64,000 nucleotides of DNA from the NCBI RefSeq assembly GCF_016651105.1, contig NZ_JAEKEL010000001.1:4392001-4456000 (forward strand). The letters run 5' to 3'. The stretch comes from Pseudomonas sp. TH15 (GTDB taxonomy: Bacteria > Pseudomonadota > Gammaproteobacteria > Pseudomonadales > Pseudomonadaceae). Position numbers and translations under genes: made by a program. Under the pieces are notes generated by a model. It worked only from the letters and a program-made list of their open reading frames with translations, ran no database searches and was not told where the DNA came from. Of the stretch, positions 39,702 to 48,235 are shown one piece after another (the first letter of the stretch is position 1; every line of letters starts with the position of its first letter).

Positions 39702-39731
39702 TTGAATCCGCCTACCGCCCTCGAGTAAGCT
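39702..39731 (+). promoter_or_regulatory. Candidate promoter of the DAHP synthase leader transcript
   Basis: TTGAAT (39702-39707), an 18-base spacer and TAAGCT (39726-39731) on the plus strand, 25 bases before the first leader ORF. A fair but not strong match to a sigma-70 promoter. Confidence 0.4.
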
Positions 39732-39755
39732 CGGCGCATTCATCGGAGACAGACC

Positions 39756-39884
39756 ATGTTCAACGCCCTCTCACAGCTTCGTACCGTCAGCGCCCTGCGC
39801 TCGGTGGCGGCTGCCCGGGTGAATGACGTTTGTGCTCCGGCAAGCTTTTATTTTGGGTATTGGTTTAGCCACTGGCGCGCCTGA
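39756..39884 (+). CDS. Aromatic-rich leader peptide 1 (attenuator)
   Basis: 42 codons, ATG 39756 after CGGAGA. Unremarkable until the end, which reads ASFYFGYWFSHWRA: three Phe, two Tyr and two Trp within eleven residues. A strong intrinsic terminator follows 48 bases after the stop, ahead of a DAHP synthase gene, the entry enzyme of aromatic amino-acid synthesis. This is the classic design of a transcription attenuator in which ribosome stalling at scarce charged tRNAs lets transcription proceed. Leader identity is inferred from sequence and context. Confidence 0.75.
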   Translation: MFNALSQLRTVSALRSVAAARVNDVCAPASFYFGYWFSHWRA

Positions 39885-39931
39885 TACCCACACGGCGCCC
39901 ACTTTAAACGGGTCGCCACCAGAGAATTCTC

Positions 39932-39970
39932 AACCCCCGGTCGGCTTCCCGACCGGGGGTTTTGTTTTTT
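39932..39970 (+). terminator. Attenuator-type terminator before DAHP synthase
   Basis: A 12-bp stem, ACCCCCGGTCGG (39933-39944) / CCGACCGGGGGT (39949-39960), with a 4-base loop, followed by a T-rich tract TTTGTTTTTT. It lies between the first aromatic leader ORF and the synthase gene, so reaching the gene requires read-through. Confidence 0.85.
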
Positions 39971-40020
39971 CAGCCCCTGCACATTTTTAGCGACACACCA
40001 AACATCTGAGGATTTAGAAA

Positions 40021-40173
40021 ATGAACTACGCCACTTATTACCGTTACGACAGTTTTACCGCCTGGCGATTTACCAGCCTCCGCTCGGGACAGCCTGCCGC
40101 CTCCGATCGGTCACCCACAGGTGGCAAGCACACACACGCAGCCAATCCGGCCAATTGTCGAACACCCCAGTAG
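40021..40173 (+). CDS. Aromatic-rich leader peptide 2
   Basis: 50 codons from ATG 40021, nine bases after GAGG. It opens MNYATYYRYDSFTAWRFTSL: four Tyr, two Phe and one Trp in the first 17 residues. The rest is polar. It lies beyond the terminator and ends 48 bases before the DAHP synthase start. Its codons could sense the same amino acids at a second step, for example translation or Rho-dependent termination. It may also be the N-terminus of a decayed protein; the tandem arrangement argues for regulation. Confidence 0.5.
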   Translation: MNYATYYRYDSFTAWRFTSLRSGQPAASDRSPTGGKHTHAANPANCRTPQ

Positions 40174-40221
40174 GGCCGAGCACGCGGGAACGAACCCGCT
40201 GCCAGCCCAGGAAGCCTGAAT

Positions 40222-41298
40222 ATGAACTCGTCCGCCTCTGCTCTGCCACTGTCCACCCTGAGCCCTGCCAATGAAGCGCTGACTCTGCGTCTGCCCAGCT
40301 CATTGCAACTCAAACAGCAATTGCCACTCAGCAACGCCCTGACCCGGCAAGTCGCCGCCCACCGCGATGCGGTCCGCGCGATCCTCAACGGTGAAGATTC
40401 CCGTCTGCTGGTCATCGTCGGCCCCTGCTCTATTCACGACCCACAATCAGCCCTCGAATACGCCGCGAACCTTGCGCGCCTGGCCGCCGATGTCAGTGAT
40501 GAAATGCTCCTGGTGATGCGTGCCTACGTCGAAAAGCCTCGCACCACGGTTGGCTGGAAAGGCCTGGCCTACGATCCGCGCCTTGATGGCAGCGACGACA
40601 TGGCCGGTGGCCTGACCCTGTCTCGCGAGCTGATGCGAGAAATGCTTCGTCTCGGTTTGCCAATTGCCACCGAACTGTTGCAACCGATGGCCGCCGGCTA
40701 CTTCGACGACTTGCTCAGTTGGGTCGCCATTGGTGCACGTACCACCGAATCGCAGATCCACCGGGAAATGGCCAGCGGCCTGAACATGCCAGTGGGCTTC
40801 AAGAACGGCACCGATGGCGGTGTCACGGTTGCCAGCGATGCGATGCGCTCGGCAGCTCACCCCCATCGACATTTCGGGGTCGATAGCCAGGGGCATCCTG
40901 CAATCATTCAAACCCCAGGCAATCCTGATACCCACCTGGTATTGCGCGGCGGGCATCGCGGACCTAACTACGACCGTGACAGCGTCGCCCGGATTAACCA
41001 CGACCTGACCAAACTGAAGATCCCGGCACGGATCATGGTCGATTGCAGTCATGCCAACAGCGGCAAAGATCCATTGCGCCAGCCAGCAGTATTCAACGAC
41101 GTGCTCGAACAGCGACTGCAAGGTGATCGCACACTGATCGGCATGATGATTGAAAGTCACCTGTTCGAAGGCTGCCAACCGTTGGGTTCATCCTTGCAGT
41201 ACGGTGTATCTGTAACGGATGGCTGCCTCGGCTTCAGCGCGACAGAACGCTTGTTGCTGGACGCTGCGCAACGCCTGAAAGATCAGAATCGGGGCTGA
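40222..41298 (+). CDS. 3-deoxy-7-phosphoheptulonate (DAHP) synthase, class I
   Basis: 358 residues. It condenses phosphoenolpyruvate with erythrose 4-phosphate, the first step of the shikimate pathway. Family motifs are clear: VGPCSIHD (about 70-77), KPRTTVGWKGL (about 109-119), IGARTTESQIHREMASG (metal and substrate site), GFKNGTDG, and DCSHANSGKDP near residue 275. It belongs to the AroF/G/H type; which amino acid inhibits it cannot be read reliably. Preceded by two aromatic-rich short ORFs and a terminator. Confidence 0.95.
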   Translation: MNSSASALPLSTLSPANEALTLRLPSSLQLKQQLPLSNALTRQVAAHRDAVRAILNGEDSRLLVIVGPCSIHDPQSALEYAANLARLAADVSDEMLLVMRAYVEKPRTTVGWKGLAYDPRLDGSDDMAGGLTLSRELMREMLRLGLPIATELLQPMAAGYFDDLLSWVAIGARTTESQIHREMASGLNMPVGFKNGTDGGVTVASDAMRSAAHPHRHFGVDSQGHPAIIQTPGNPDTHLVLRGGHRGPNYDRDSVARINHDLTKLKIPARIMVDCSHANSGKDPLRQPAVFNDVLEQRLQGDRTLIGMMIESHLFEGCQPLGSSLQYGVSVTDGCLGFSATERLLLDAAQRLKDQNRG

Positions 41299-41310
41299 CT
41301 CAAGGTAAGT

Positions 41311-41335
41311 CTTCCGGCGCATTCAGCGCCGGAAG
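41311..41335. terminator. Hairpin between convergent genes
   Basis: Perfect 10-bp stem CTTCCGGCGC (41311-41320) / GCGCCGGAAG (41326-41335), 5-base loop, between the DAHP synthase stop and the end of the convergent gene at 41345. It lacks a good T run but is in the right place to protect 3-prime ends on both strands. Confidence 0.5.
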
Positions 41336-41344
41336 ATCGGAGCT

Positions 41345-42538
41345 TTACTCGACACGTACGTGTGTCACCCCTGATGCCTGACTTACATCATCCGAGCGCT
41401 CTACCGAGTAGGCTATCCGCACGGTCGTCCCTTGATGCTCGCGCCAGAAACGATGAGGGACAATGAAAACCAGTGGCTGTCCCGCTGAATCGCGGGTGAT
41501 TTCGCGGTCGTCGCGGTGATTGAACAACTCACCATCGCACTTGAGATACACCAGCTCACCCTCTTGCGTCTGGGCATTGCCAATCACCACGGTAACGCCG
41601 TCAGTGGAATCTTCCACGTCGAGCATACCCGCTTGAGCCTCCAGAACATCCGGGGCGTCCAGCGCTCCCCGAATCAGTGAAGCGATGACAATTTTTGCAG
41701 GCTCGGAATCGCGCGCTTCGCCGTTTTTCGGCTCAACCCGATAGCGGACGGTCGCTTCGCTACCAAGGTGTGCAGCGAAACAACCTGGTGGCACCCAAAA
41801 CGACAGAGGCTCTCCGACTGCAAAGGCTTCAACAACCAACGCATCGTTGAACACTACGTCCGACGCGATCCCTTGCCAGCTCAGCAGCACTCGATCACCT
41901 TCGGCCATGCGCGCATAAGGCTGGAGAGTGACGCGCGCACCCTCGGGAAATCTTTCGGGATCCAGAACACCTGCGACCGTGTCGTCAATATAAAGAGCAC
42001 GCAAATACGGTCGAACATCTCCCACATCCAGTTGCAGCCGCCCGGAACTAGCCGGCTCCATGTACATCGCACTGTGAAGCGTCCAATACACTTCGAGCGA
42101 TCCGCCATCCAGTGCCGCGACGTGTACACCTTTGATGACGAATACGACTTCCTTGCCTACCAGCCCCTCACTGACGAAACGGGAAGCTTCGTGCTGATAG
42201 GCAAACCCTTCGATATCCAGCCCCTCCCAGTGCAGTAACAGCTTGTCGCCACAGGTCATGCCCGGATAAGGCGCGATCCGCACAATGACTCTCTTCACAG
42301 AAGGATCAAGTACAGCGTATGCCACAGACTCAAGGACGGGTAGCGGCAGCAGGACAGTTGCCGCACCGGTATCGACGGCCTCGCCTGCCTGATAACAAAA
42401 CTGCAGAGAGGTTTCATCCGCCCTGAAACTCAGCCAACCCGGCCTATTGAGCTTAATACAGCCCTCCCGCGATGCGCCTGACGATCCATCGTTTTGATGC
42501 TGTGACGGTATTTGCGGGTGTGCCTCATACATTGTCAT
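41345..42538 (-). CDS. Unknown protein of three repeated beta-domains
   Basis: 397 residues from ATG 42538, five bases after GGAGG. After a polar N-terminus (1-60) it holds three similar beta-sandwich-like units of about 105-110 residues, each with a G-x-x-x-x-L-x-W/C-x-G core: CGDKLLLHWEGLDIEGFA, EGDRVLLSWQGIASDVVF and EGELVYLKCDGELFNHRD, and each ending in a V-x-Y-x-V strand. No signal peptide. Such proteins are common and variable in plant-associated Pseudomonas; function unknown. Confidence 0.75.
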   Translation of the reverse strand: MTMYEAHPQIPSQHQNDGSSGASREGCIKLNRPGWLSFRADETSLQFCYQAGEAVDTGAATVLLPLPVLESVAYAVLDPSVKRVIVRIAPYPGMTCGDKLLLHWEGLDIEGFAYQHEASRFVSEGLVGKEVVFVIKGVHVAALDGGSLEVYWTLHSAMYMEPASSGRLQLDVGDVRPYLRALYIDDTVAGVLDPERFPEGARVTLQPYARMAEGDRVLLSWQGIASDVVFNDALVVEAFAVGEPLSFWVPPGCFAAHLGSEATVRYRVEPKNGEARDSEPAKIVIASLIRGALDAPDVLEAQAGMLDVEDSTDGVTVVIGNAQTQEGELVYLKCDGELFNHRDDREITRDSAGQPLVFIVPHRFWREHQGTTVRIAYSVERSDDVSQASGVTHVRVE

Positions 42539-42872
42539 CGGTGCCTCCAGTCCTTGGAAAAAACGCGCGCTTCAAACACCGCGCCGACAACCCATATTGA
42601 ACGCTAACGAGCAACGCACTGATGTCAGCCGATGCGCCGAATAGAAGGGGCAATGACTACGAGCAAGGTAGGCAAACAACAGGAAATCAGCTTTAGCCTT
42701 GCAGTAGACGGCGGGAGATTTGTAGGTGGATCTCAGCATTATCCGAAAATTCGTACACCTCTTAGTCCAGATTCAGTCAACACCTGAAGCCCCTTCGTAC
42801 TTCGCCGCGTGAATGACTGTTTTAGAGTGGCAAACAGATTCCACCGAGAACTCCTGCAAGAAGGTAAATGAC
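42539..42872. other. Divergent intergenic region
   Basis: 334 bases between the repeat protein (minus) and the lipase (plus). No RNA gene, strong terminator or REP element is seen. It must hold both promoters; no clear -35/-10 pair was found. Confidence 0.4.
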
Positions 42873-43742
42873 ATGCAACGGAATGCCACAACGCACTACC
42901 CGATCTTGCTGGTACATGGTCTGTTCGGATTCGAGCGTATCGGCCAGTTCGAGCTCTTCCACAAGGTCCGAGAGGCACTCGTAACGACTGGCAACCGCGT
43001 GTTTGTGCCGCACCTTTCTGCGGCCCATGACAATGAAGTACGCGGTGAGCAGTTATTGTTGCAAATCGATAGAGTCCTCAAAGGCACAGGAGCTGGCAAA
43101 GTCAACCTTATCGGCCACAGCCAAGGTGCACTCGCCGCACGTTATGCTGCTGCGCTTGCACCACACAGGGTTGCGTCAGTGACATCGGTCAGCGGTCCGA
43201 ACCAGGGTTCTGAACTGGCCGACACCCTGCGACTGGCACTTATCCCCGGACGACTGCGGGAACATGTCGCCAATAACGTGGCCACCGCTTTTTCAGATTT
43301 TCTGACCGTGATCAGCGGCAATCTGACCCTGCCGCAAAATGCGTTATCAGCACTCAATGCCCTGACCACCGAAGGCGTCGGCCGTTTCAACACCAAGTAC
43401 CCGCAAGGTCTGCCCGCCACGTGGGGAGACCACGGGGCGGCACTGGTTGACGGTGTTCGCTACTATTCCTGGAGTGGCATCCTGGCGGATCACGCCTCGT
43501 ACAGCCTTGATCCGGGCAATATCGTCTGTCGGGCGATGTCCAGGCATTTCAGCAAGGAAGCCGGGCAAAACGACGGATTTGTCGGTCGTTTCAGTTCCCA
43601 CTTGGGTGAGGTGATCCGCTCGGACCTTCCGCTCGATCACTTGTCGAGTCTGCGCGGCACAGCGACTGTCGGCGCGGTCTCGCCCGATCCGATTGACCTC
43701 TATGTAGAACATGCCTATCGCCTGCAAGCGGCAAAACTCTAG
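42873..43742 (+). CDS. Triacylglycerol lipase (family I type, no signal peptide)
   Basis: 289 residues from ATG 42873 (MQRNATTHYPILLVHGLFGF); an in-frame ATG 60 bases upstream is less likely. An alpha/beta hydrolase that cleaves acyl esters. Oxyanion-hole HGLFGF, nucleophile in GHSQGALAAR (about 87-96), and Asp/His likely in QNDGFVGRFSSHLGEVI near residue 235-250. It lacks an export signal, unlike the foldase-dependent secreted lipases, and no foldase gene is next to it, so an intracellular or type I-secreted role is open. Confidence 0.88.
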   Translation: MQRNATTHYPILLVHGLFGFERIGQFELFHKVREALVTTGNRVFVPHLSAAHDNEVRGEQLLLQIDRVLKGTGAGKVNLIGHSQGALAARYAAALAPHRVASVTSVSGPNQGSELADTLRLALIPGRLREHVANNVATAFSDFLTVISGNLTLPQNALSALNALTTEGVGRFNTKYPQGLPATWGDHGAALVDGVRYYSWSGILADHASYSLDPGNIVCRAMSRHFSKEAGQNDGFVGRFSSHLGEVIRSDLPLDHLSSLRGTATVGAVSPDPIDLYVEHAYRLQAAKL

Positions 43743-43838
43743 GACGGCGCGACATCGGCAAGGGAACTTTGAGAAGAAATAGGCTACTGAATCCGGTAGG
43801 CTCAGCACTTTACTGAACATTGAATGGAGAATTTTCCC

Positions 43839-44120
43839 ATGGCTAAAGCCACTGCCCGTCACATCCTTGTTGCCAGCGAAGCCAAGTGCAGCGAACTCAA
43901 GGCCCAAATCGAAGGCGGCGCTGATTTCGCCGAAGTTGCCAAGGCTAACTCTACTTGCCCGTCCAGCCGTCAGGGCGGAGACCTGGGTTCGTTCGGTCCA
44001 GGCCAGATGGTCAAGGAATTCGACACCGTGGTCTTCAGCGCACCGATCAACGTCGTTCAAGGCCCAGTCAAAACCCAGTTTGGTTATCACCTGCTGGAAG
44101 TGACCAGCCGTCAGGACTGA
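43839..44120 (+). CDS. ppiC: Parvulin-type peptidyl-prolyl isomerase
   Basis: 93 residues from ATG 43839 (MAKATARHILVASEAKCSEL), the single-domain cytoplasmic PpiC form. Parvulin motifs RHILV, FAEVAKANSTCPSSRQGGDL and QFGYHLLEV are complete. It speeds cis-trans isomerisation before proline. A second parvulin gene occurs at 59812, with about half of the residues shared. Confidence 0.95.
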   Translation: MAKATARHILVASEAKCSELKAQIEGGADFAEVAKANSTCPSSRQGGDLGSFGPGQMVKEFDTVVFSAPINVVQGPVKTQFGYHLLEVTSRQD

Positions 44121-44143
44121 TCTGAAACCTGAGTTTTCTGCAT

Positions 44144-44176
44144 AACGGCCCGCCATTTGGTGGGCCGTTGTGTTTT
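44144..44176 (+). terminator. Terminator after ppiC
   Basis: AACGGCCCGCC (44144-44154) / GGTGGGCCGTT (44159-44169, one G-T pair), then GTGTTTT. Ends the ppiC transcript before the transporter operon. Confidence 0.8.
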
Positions 44177-44256
44177 GGTTACGTGATTCGGCTGGCGAGT
44201 GACGCGCCGCTAGCGTACAAATTGTGGTTATCGATTACCCGGCTCTAAGGCTGACA

Positions 44257-46125
44257 ATGCGACTGGTTTTCCCCACTTTGATATTCACTGCCGTGGCACT
44301 GCTGTTGAATGCCGCTGGTGTGAATGCTGCACCGCAACACGCGTTGACCGTGTACGGCGAACCGGCGAAATATCCCACTGGTTTCAGTCATTTCGCCTAC
44401 ACCAACCCGCAAGCCCCCAAGGGTGGCACGATGCGGCGCTCGGCCATTGAAATCGGTCATTTCGACCATGTCCTGCCCTACATCGACAAGGGCATCGGCG
44501 TGACCCAGATCGATGGCCTGCTCTATTCTCCCCTGGCTCAGCGCTCGCTCGATGAACCCTATACCGTGTATGGCCTGGTAGCACAGAAAATGGAGCGCGC
44601 CGAGGACGGGTTGTCCCTGCGTTTCTACCTGAACCCCAAGGCCCGTTTCGCCGATGGCACGCCAATCACCGCAGAGGACGTGCGCTACACCTTCGACTTG
44701 CTGATGACCCAAGGCAGCCTGCGCTATCGCACCCAGTTCGCCGACGTCAAAGGCGTCGAAGTCGAGTCGCCATCAACCGTTCGGTTCGACTTCAAGAGCA
44801 ACGAGAACCGTACCCTGCCCCTGGACATCGCGACGCTGCCGGTTTTTCCCGAGCACTGGTGGAAAACCCGCGACTTCGCCAGCGGCGGTGGTTACGAGCC
44901 ACCACTTGGCAGCGGCCCGTATCGAGTGAGCAAAGTCGATGCCGGACGCAGCATCACGTTTGAGCGCAACGCCGACTGGTGGGGCAAGGACCTGCCGGTC
45001 AGCCGTGGCTTATATAACTTCGATCATTTTAGCCTCGAGTACTTTGGCGATACCGACGTCGCCCGCCAGGTGTTGCGCGGTGGTGCCTACGACTACAACC
45101 GCGAGTTCTCCGCCACCGGTTACTCCATCGGTTACGAAAGCCCGGCCCTGAGCGACGGTCGCCTGCAAAAGGCTCACTTGGCCACCGAAGCCCCGCAAAC
45201 TGCCCAAGGCTTCGTCTTCAACCTGCAAAACCCGATGTTCCAGGATCGCCGTGTCCGCCAGGCCCTGGCCATGCTCTGGGATTTCGAATGGAGCAACCGG
45301 CAGATGATGCGCGACCTGTACATCCGCCAGCAGAGCTTCTTTTCCAATACCGACCTCGCCGCGCGCAAGCTTCCGGATGCAGCTGAACTGGCAATCCTCG
45401 AACCGTTGCGCGGGCAGATTCCCGACGAAGTCTTCACCCAGGTCTTCGAAGCACCGAAGACTGACGGCAGCGGCAATATCCGCGACAAACAATTGCAGGC
45501 CCTGGACTTGCTTGAACAGGCCGGCTGGAAACCCGACGGCGATCAACTAGTGAATGCCCAGGGCGAGCCGCTGAGCTTTACCTTCCTCACCAGCCAGAAC
45601 GGCATCGACCGATTGCTGTTGCCGTACAAGCGCACGCTGAAACAGATCGGCATCGACCTCAACATTCGGCGCATCGACTCGTCCCAGTACGTCAACCGCC
45701 TGATGTCCAGAGACTACGACATGGTCATCACCGGTTACCCGGTGACCACCTCCCCCGGTAGCGAACTGGTCAACTACTTCGGTTCGTCCGCGGCCAACGA
45801 TCCCGGCGCCAACAACTACATGGTGCTGAAGAACCCGGCGGTCGATACGCTGGTCAGCGGCCTGGTCCGCGCCACCACCCAGGCCGACATGCTGCGCTAC
45901 GCCCATGCCCTGGACCGGGTACTGCAATGGAACTACTACTGGATTCCCAACTATTACCCACCCGGCAGTTCGACCGTGTGGTGGAATCGCTTCGGCATTC
46001 CCAGCGTGCAAGCGAGCAATGACGAAGCCATCGAGAGCTGGTGGGAAGTGAGTTCCACCCCGCTGACCAACGAACAGATGACCGCCGAACTGATCAAGCG
46101 CGGCAAATCCGGAGGGCCGCGCTGA
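44257..46125 (+). CDS. yejA: Peptide ABC transporter substrate-binding protein (YejA-like)
   Basis: 622 residues from ATG 44257, with a signal peptide (MRLVFPTLIFTAVALLLNAA, cleaved near VNAAPQ). Periplasmic family 5 solute-binding protein: YGEPAKYPTGFSHFAYTNPQ, DGLSLRFYLNPKARFADGTP and VRQALAMLWDFEWSNRQMMR are typical of YejA, which binds oligopeptides such as microcin C-like peptides. First gene of the yejABEF operon; the stop overlaps the yejB start (TGATG). Confidence 0.92.
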   Translation: MRLVFPTLIFTAVALLLNAAGVNAAPQHALTVYGEPAKYPTGFSHFAYTNPQAPKGGTMRRSAIEIGHFDHVLPYIDKGIGVTQIDGLLYSPLAQRSLDEPYTVYGLVAQKMERAEDGLSLRFYLNPKARFADGTPITAEDVRYTFDLLMTQGSLRYRTQFADVKGVEVESPSTVRFDFKSNENRTLPLDIATLPVFPEHWWKTRDFASGGGYEPPLGSGPYRVSKVDAGRSITFERNADWWGKDLPVSRGLYNFDHFSLEYFGDTDVARQVLRGGAYDYNREFSATGYSIGYESPALSDGRLQKAHLATEAPQTAQGFVFNLQNPMFQDRRVRQALAMLWDFEWSNRQMMRDLYIRQQSFFSNTDLAARKLPDAAELAILEPLRGQIPDEVFTQVFEAPKTDGSGNIRDKQLQALDLLEQAGWKPDGDQLVNAQGEPLSFTFLTSQNGIDRLLLPYKRTLKQIGIDLNIRRIDSSQYVNRLMSRDYDMVITGYPVTTSPGSELVNYFGSSAANDPGANNYMVLKNPAVDTLVSGLVRATTQADMLRYAHALDRVLQWNYYWIPNYYPPGSSTVWWNRFGIPSVQASNDEAIESWWEVSSTPLTNEQMTAELIKRGKSGGPR

Positions 46126-47186
46126 TGTGGGCTTACATACTGCGGCGCCTGCTGCTGATTATTCCGACGCTGGTCATCATTCTTCTGGTCAACTTCGTCA
46201 TCGTCCAGGCCGCCCCCGGTGGCCCGGTGGAACAGGCGATCGCGCACTTGCAAGGCATCGGCGGCGCCGGTATCGGCGCAGGTTCCGGCGAGACCTTGCA
46301 CGGCAGTTCCCGAGCCAGCCGAGGCCTCGATCCGCAACTGATCAAAGAGATCGAAAAACAGTACGGTTTCGACAAACCGGCACCGGAACGCTTGTGGTTG
46401 ATGCTTAAAAGCTACGCGCGGCTGGACTTTGGCAAGAGCTTCTTCCGCGGCGCCACGGTTACCGACCTGATCCTGGAAAAAATGCCGGTGACCATTTCCC
46501 TCGGGCTCTGGGCCACGCTGATTACCTACCTGGTATCGATTCCACTGGGGATTCGCAAAGCTGTGCATCACGGCAGCCATTTCGATATCTGGAGCAGCAC
46601 CGCGATCATCATCGGCTACGCCATGCCGGCGTTCCTGTTTGCCATGTTCCTGATCGTGGTGTTTGCTGGCGGCACATCGCTGAACTGGTTCCCGGTGCGC
46701 GGGCTGGTCTCGGACAACTTCGAGTCGCTGTCGACCGTGGGCAAAATCGCCGATTACTTCTGGCACCTGGTGTTGCCGGTTACGGCGCTGGTGATTGGCG
46801 GGTTCGCCACCCTGACCATCCTGACCAAAAACTCCTTTCTCAATGAAATTACCCGCCAGTACGTGGTCACCGCCCGAGCCAAAGGCTTGAGCGAACGCCG
46901 GGTGCTGTACGGCCATGTGTTTCGCAACGCGATGTTGCTGGTGGTGTCGGGGATTCCCCAGGCGTTTATCAGCGTGTTCTTTGCCGGCTCGTTGCTGATC
47001 GAGGTGATTTTCTCCCTCGATGGACTCGGCCGCATGAGCTATGAAGCAGCTGTGTCACGGGACTACCCGGTGGTGTTTGGTTCGTTGTTCATCTTCACGT
47101 TGTTCGGCCTGCTGATAAAACTGGTCGGCGACCTCTGCTACACCCTGGTCGATCCGCGCATCGACTTCGCCGCGAGGAATGCCTGA
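46125..47186 (+). CDS. yejB: Peptide ABC transporter permease (YejB)
   Basis: 353 residues from ATG 46125 (MWAYILRRLLLIIPTLVIIL). Inner-membrane permease of the DppB/OppB type, with six membrane segments and the EAA-like loop TARAKGLSERRVLYGHVFRN. A periplasmic insert between the first and second segments (about 35-110), rich in Gly, is characteristic of YejB. It forms the channel with YejE. Confidence 0.94.
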   Translation: MWAYILRRLLLIIPTLVIILLVNFVIVQAAPGGPVEQAIAHLQGIGGAGIGAGSGETLHGSSRASRGLDPQLIKEIEKQYGFDKPAPERLWLMLKSYARLDFGKSFFRGATVTDLILEKMPVTISLGLWATLITYLVSIPLGIRKAVHHGSHFDIWSSTAIIIGYAMPAFLFAMFLIVVFAGGTSLNWFPVRGLVSDNFESLSTVGKIADYFWHLVLPVTALVIGGFATLTILTKNSFLNEITRQYVVTARAKGLSERRVLYGHVFRNAMLLVVSGIPQAFISVFFAGSLLIEVIFSLDGLGRMSYEAAVSRDYPVVFGSLFIFTLFGLLIKLVGDLCYTLVDPRIDFAARNA

Positions 47187-48208
47187 TGTTCAAGCTCTCG
47201 CCGCTGGGCCGGCGCCGTTTTGAACGGTTCAAGAAAAACCGCCGTGGCTGGTGGTCGCTGTGGCTGTTTATCGGGTTGTTTCTGCTGACCCTCGGCGGCG
47301 AGATGATCGCCAACGACAAGCCGCTGATCGTCAGTTACCAGGGCTCGTTGTACTTCCCCGCATTCAAGCGCTACACCGAGCAGGAGTTCGGCGGGCAACT
47401 GCCGTTCCAGGCCGACTACCGCAGTGATTACGTACAGAAGCTGATCCAGAAGGACGGCGGCTGGCTGCTGTTCCCGCCGATCCCGTTCAGTGACGACACA
47501 CCTAACTACGACCTGAATAAACCCGCGCCGAGCCCGCCGACGAAGGTCAACTGGCTGGGCACCGACGACCAGGCGCGGGATGTGCTGGCCCGAGTGATTT
47601 TCGGCGCGCGGGTGTCCATTCTGTTTGCCTTGATGCTGACATTTGTCAGTGCGTTGATCGGCATTGCCGCCGGTGCGCTGCAAGGCTATTACGGCGGCTG
47701 GATCGATCTGCTGGGCCAGCGCTTGCTGGAAGTCTGGTCCGGGCTGCCGGTGCTTTATCTTCTGATCATTCTGTCGGGGTTCGTCGAACCGAATTTCTGG
47801 TGGCTGCTGGGGATCATGGCGCTATTTTCCTGGCTGGCCCTGGTGGACGTGGTACGCGCCGAATTTCTGCGCGGACGCAACCTGGAATACGTCAAAGCTG
47901 CCCGGGCCCTGGGCCTGAGCGATCGCAAAGTGATCGTCCGGCACATATTGCCGAACGCCATGAACGCAACGCTGAGCTACTTGCCGTTCATCCTCACCGG
48001 TGCGATTTCGACCCTGACGGCCCTGGATTTTCTCGGCTTCGGCATGCCCGCAGGCAGCGCTTCATTGGGCGAACTGATCGGCCAGGGCAAGCAGAACCTG
48101 CAAGCGCCGTGGCTGGGCCTGACGGCGTTTTTCACCCTGGCGCTGATTCTTTCTTTGCTGGTGTTCATCGGCGAGGCATTGCGTGATGCCTTCGACCCAA
48201 GATCCTGA
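47186..48208 (+). CDS. yejE: Peptide ABC transporter permease (YejE)
   Basis: 340 residues, its ATG overlapping the yejB stop. DppC/OppC-type permease with a long N-terminal periplasmic segment after the first membrane helix, WLGTDDQARDVLARVIFGAR before the core, and the EAA loop AARALGLSDRKVIVRHILPN. Partner of YejB. Confidence 0.94.
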   Translation: MFKLSPLGRRRFERFKKNRRGWWSLWLFIGLFLLTLGGEMIANDKPLIVSYQGSLYFPAFKRYTEQEFGGQLPFQADYRSDYVQKLIQKDGGWLLFPPIPFSDDTPNYDLNKPAPSPPTKVNWLGTDDQARDVLARVIFGARVSILFALMLTFVSALIGIAAGALQGYYGGWIDLLGQRLLEVWSGLPVLYLLIILSGFVEPNFWWLLGIMALFSWLALVDVVRAEFLRGRNLEYVKAARALGLSDRKVIVRHILPNAMNATLSYLPFILTGAISTLTALDFLGFGMPAGSASLGELIGQGKQNLQAPWLGLTAFFTLALILSLLVFIGEALRDAFDPRS

Positions 48209-48235
48209 TCCACGACTATGAGCCGGGCGATTGAT

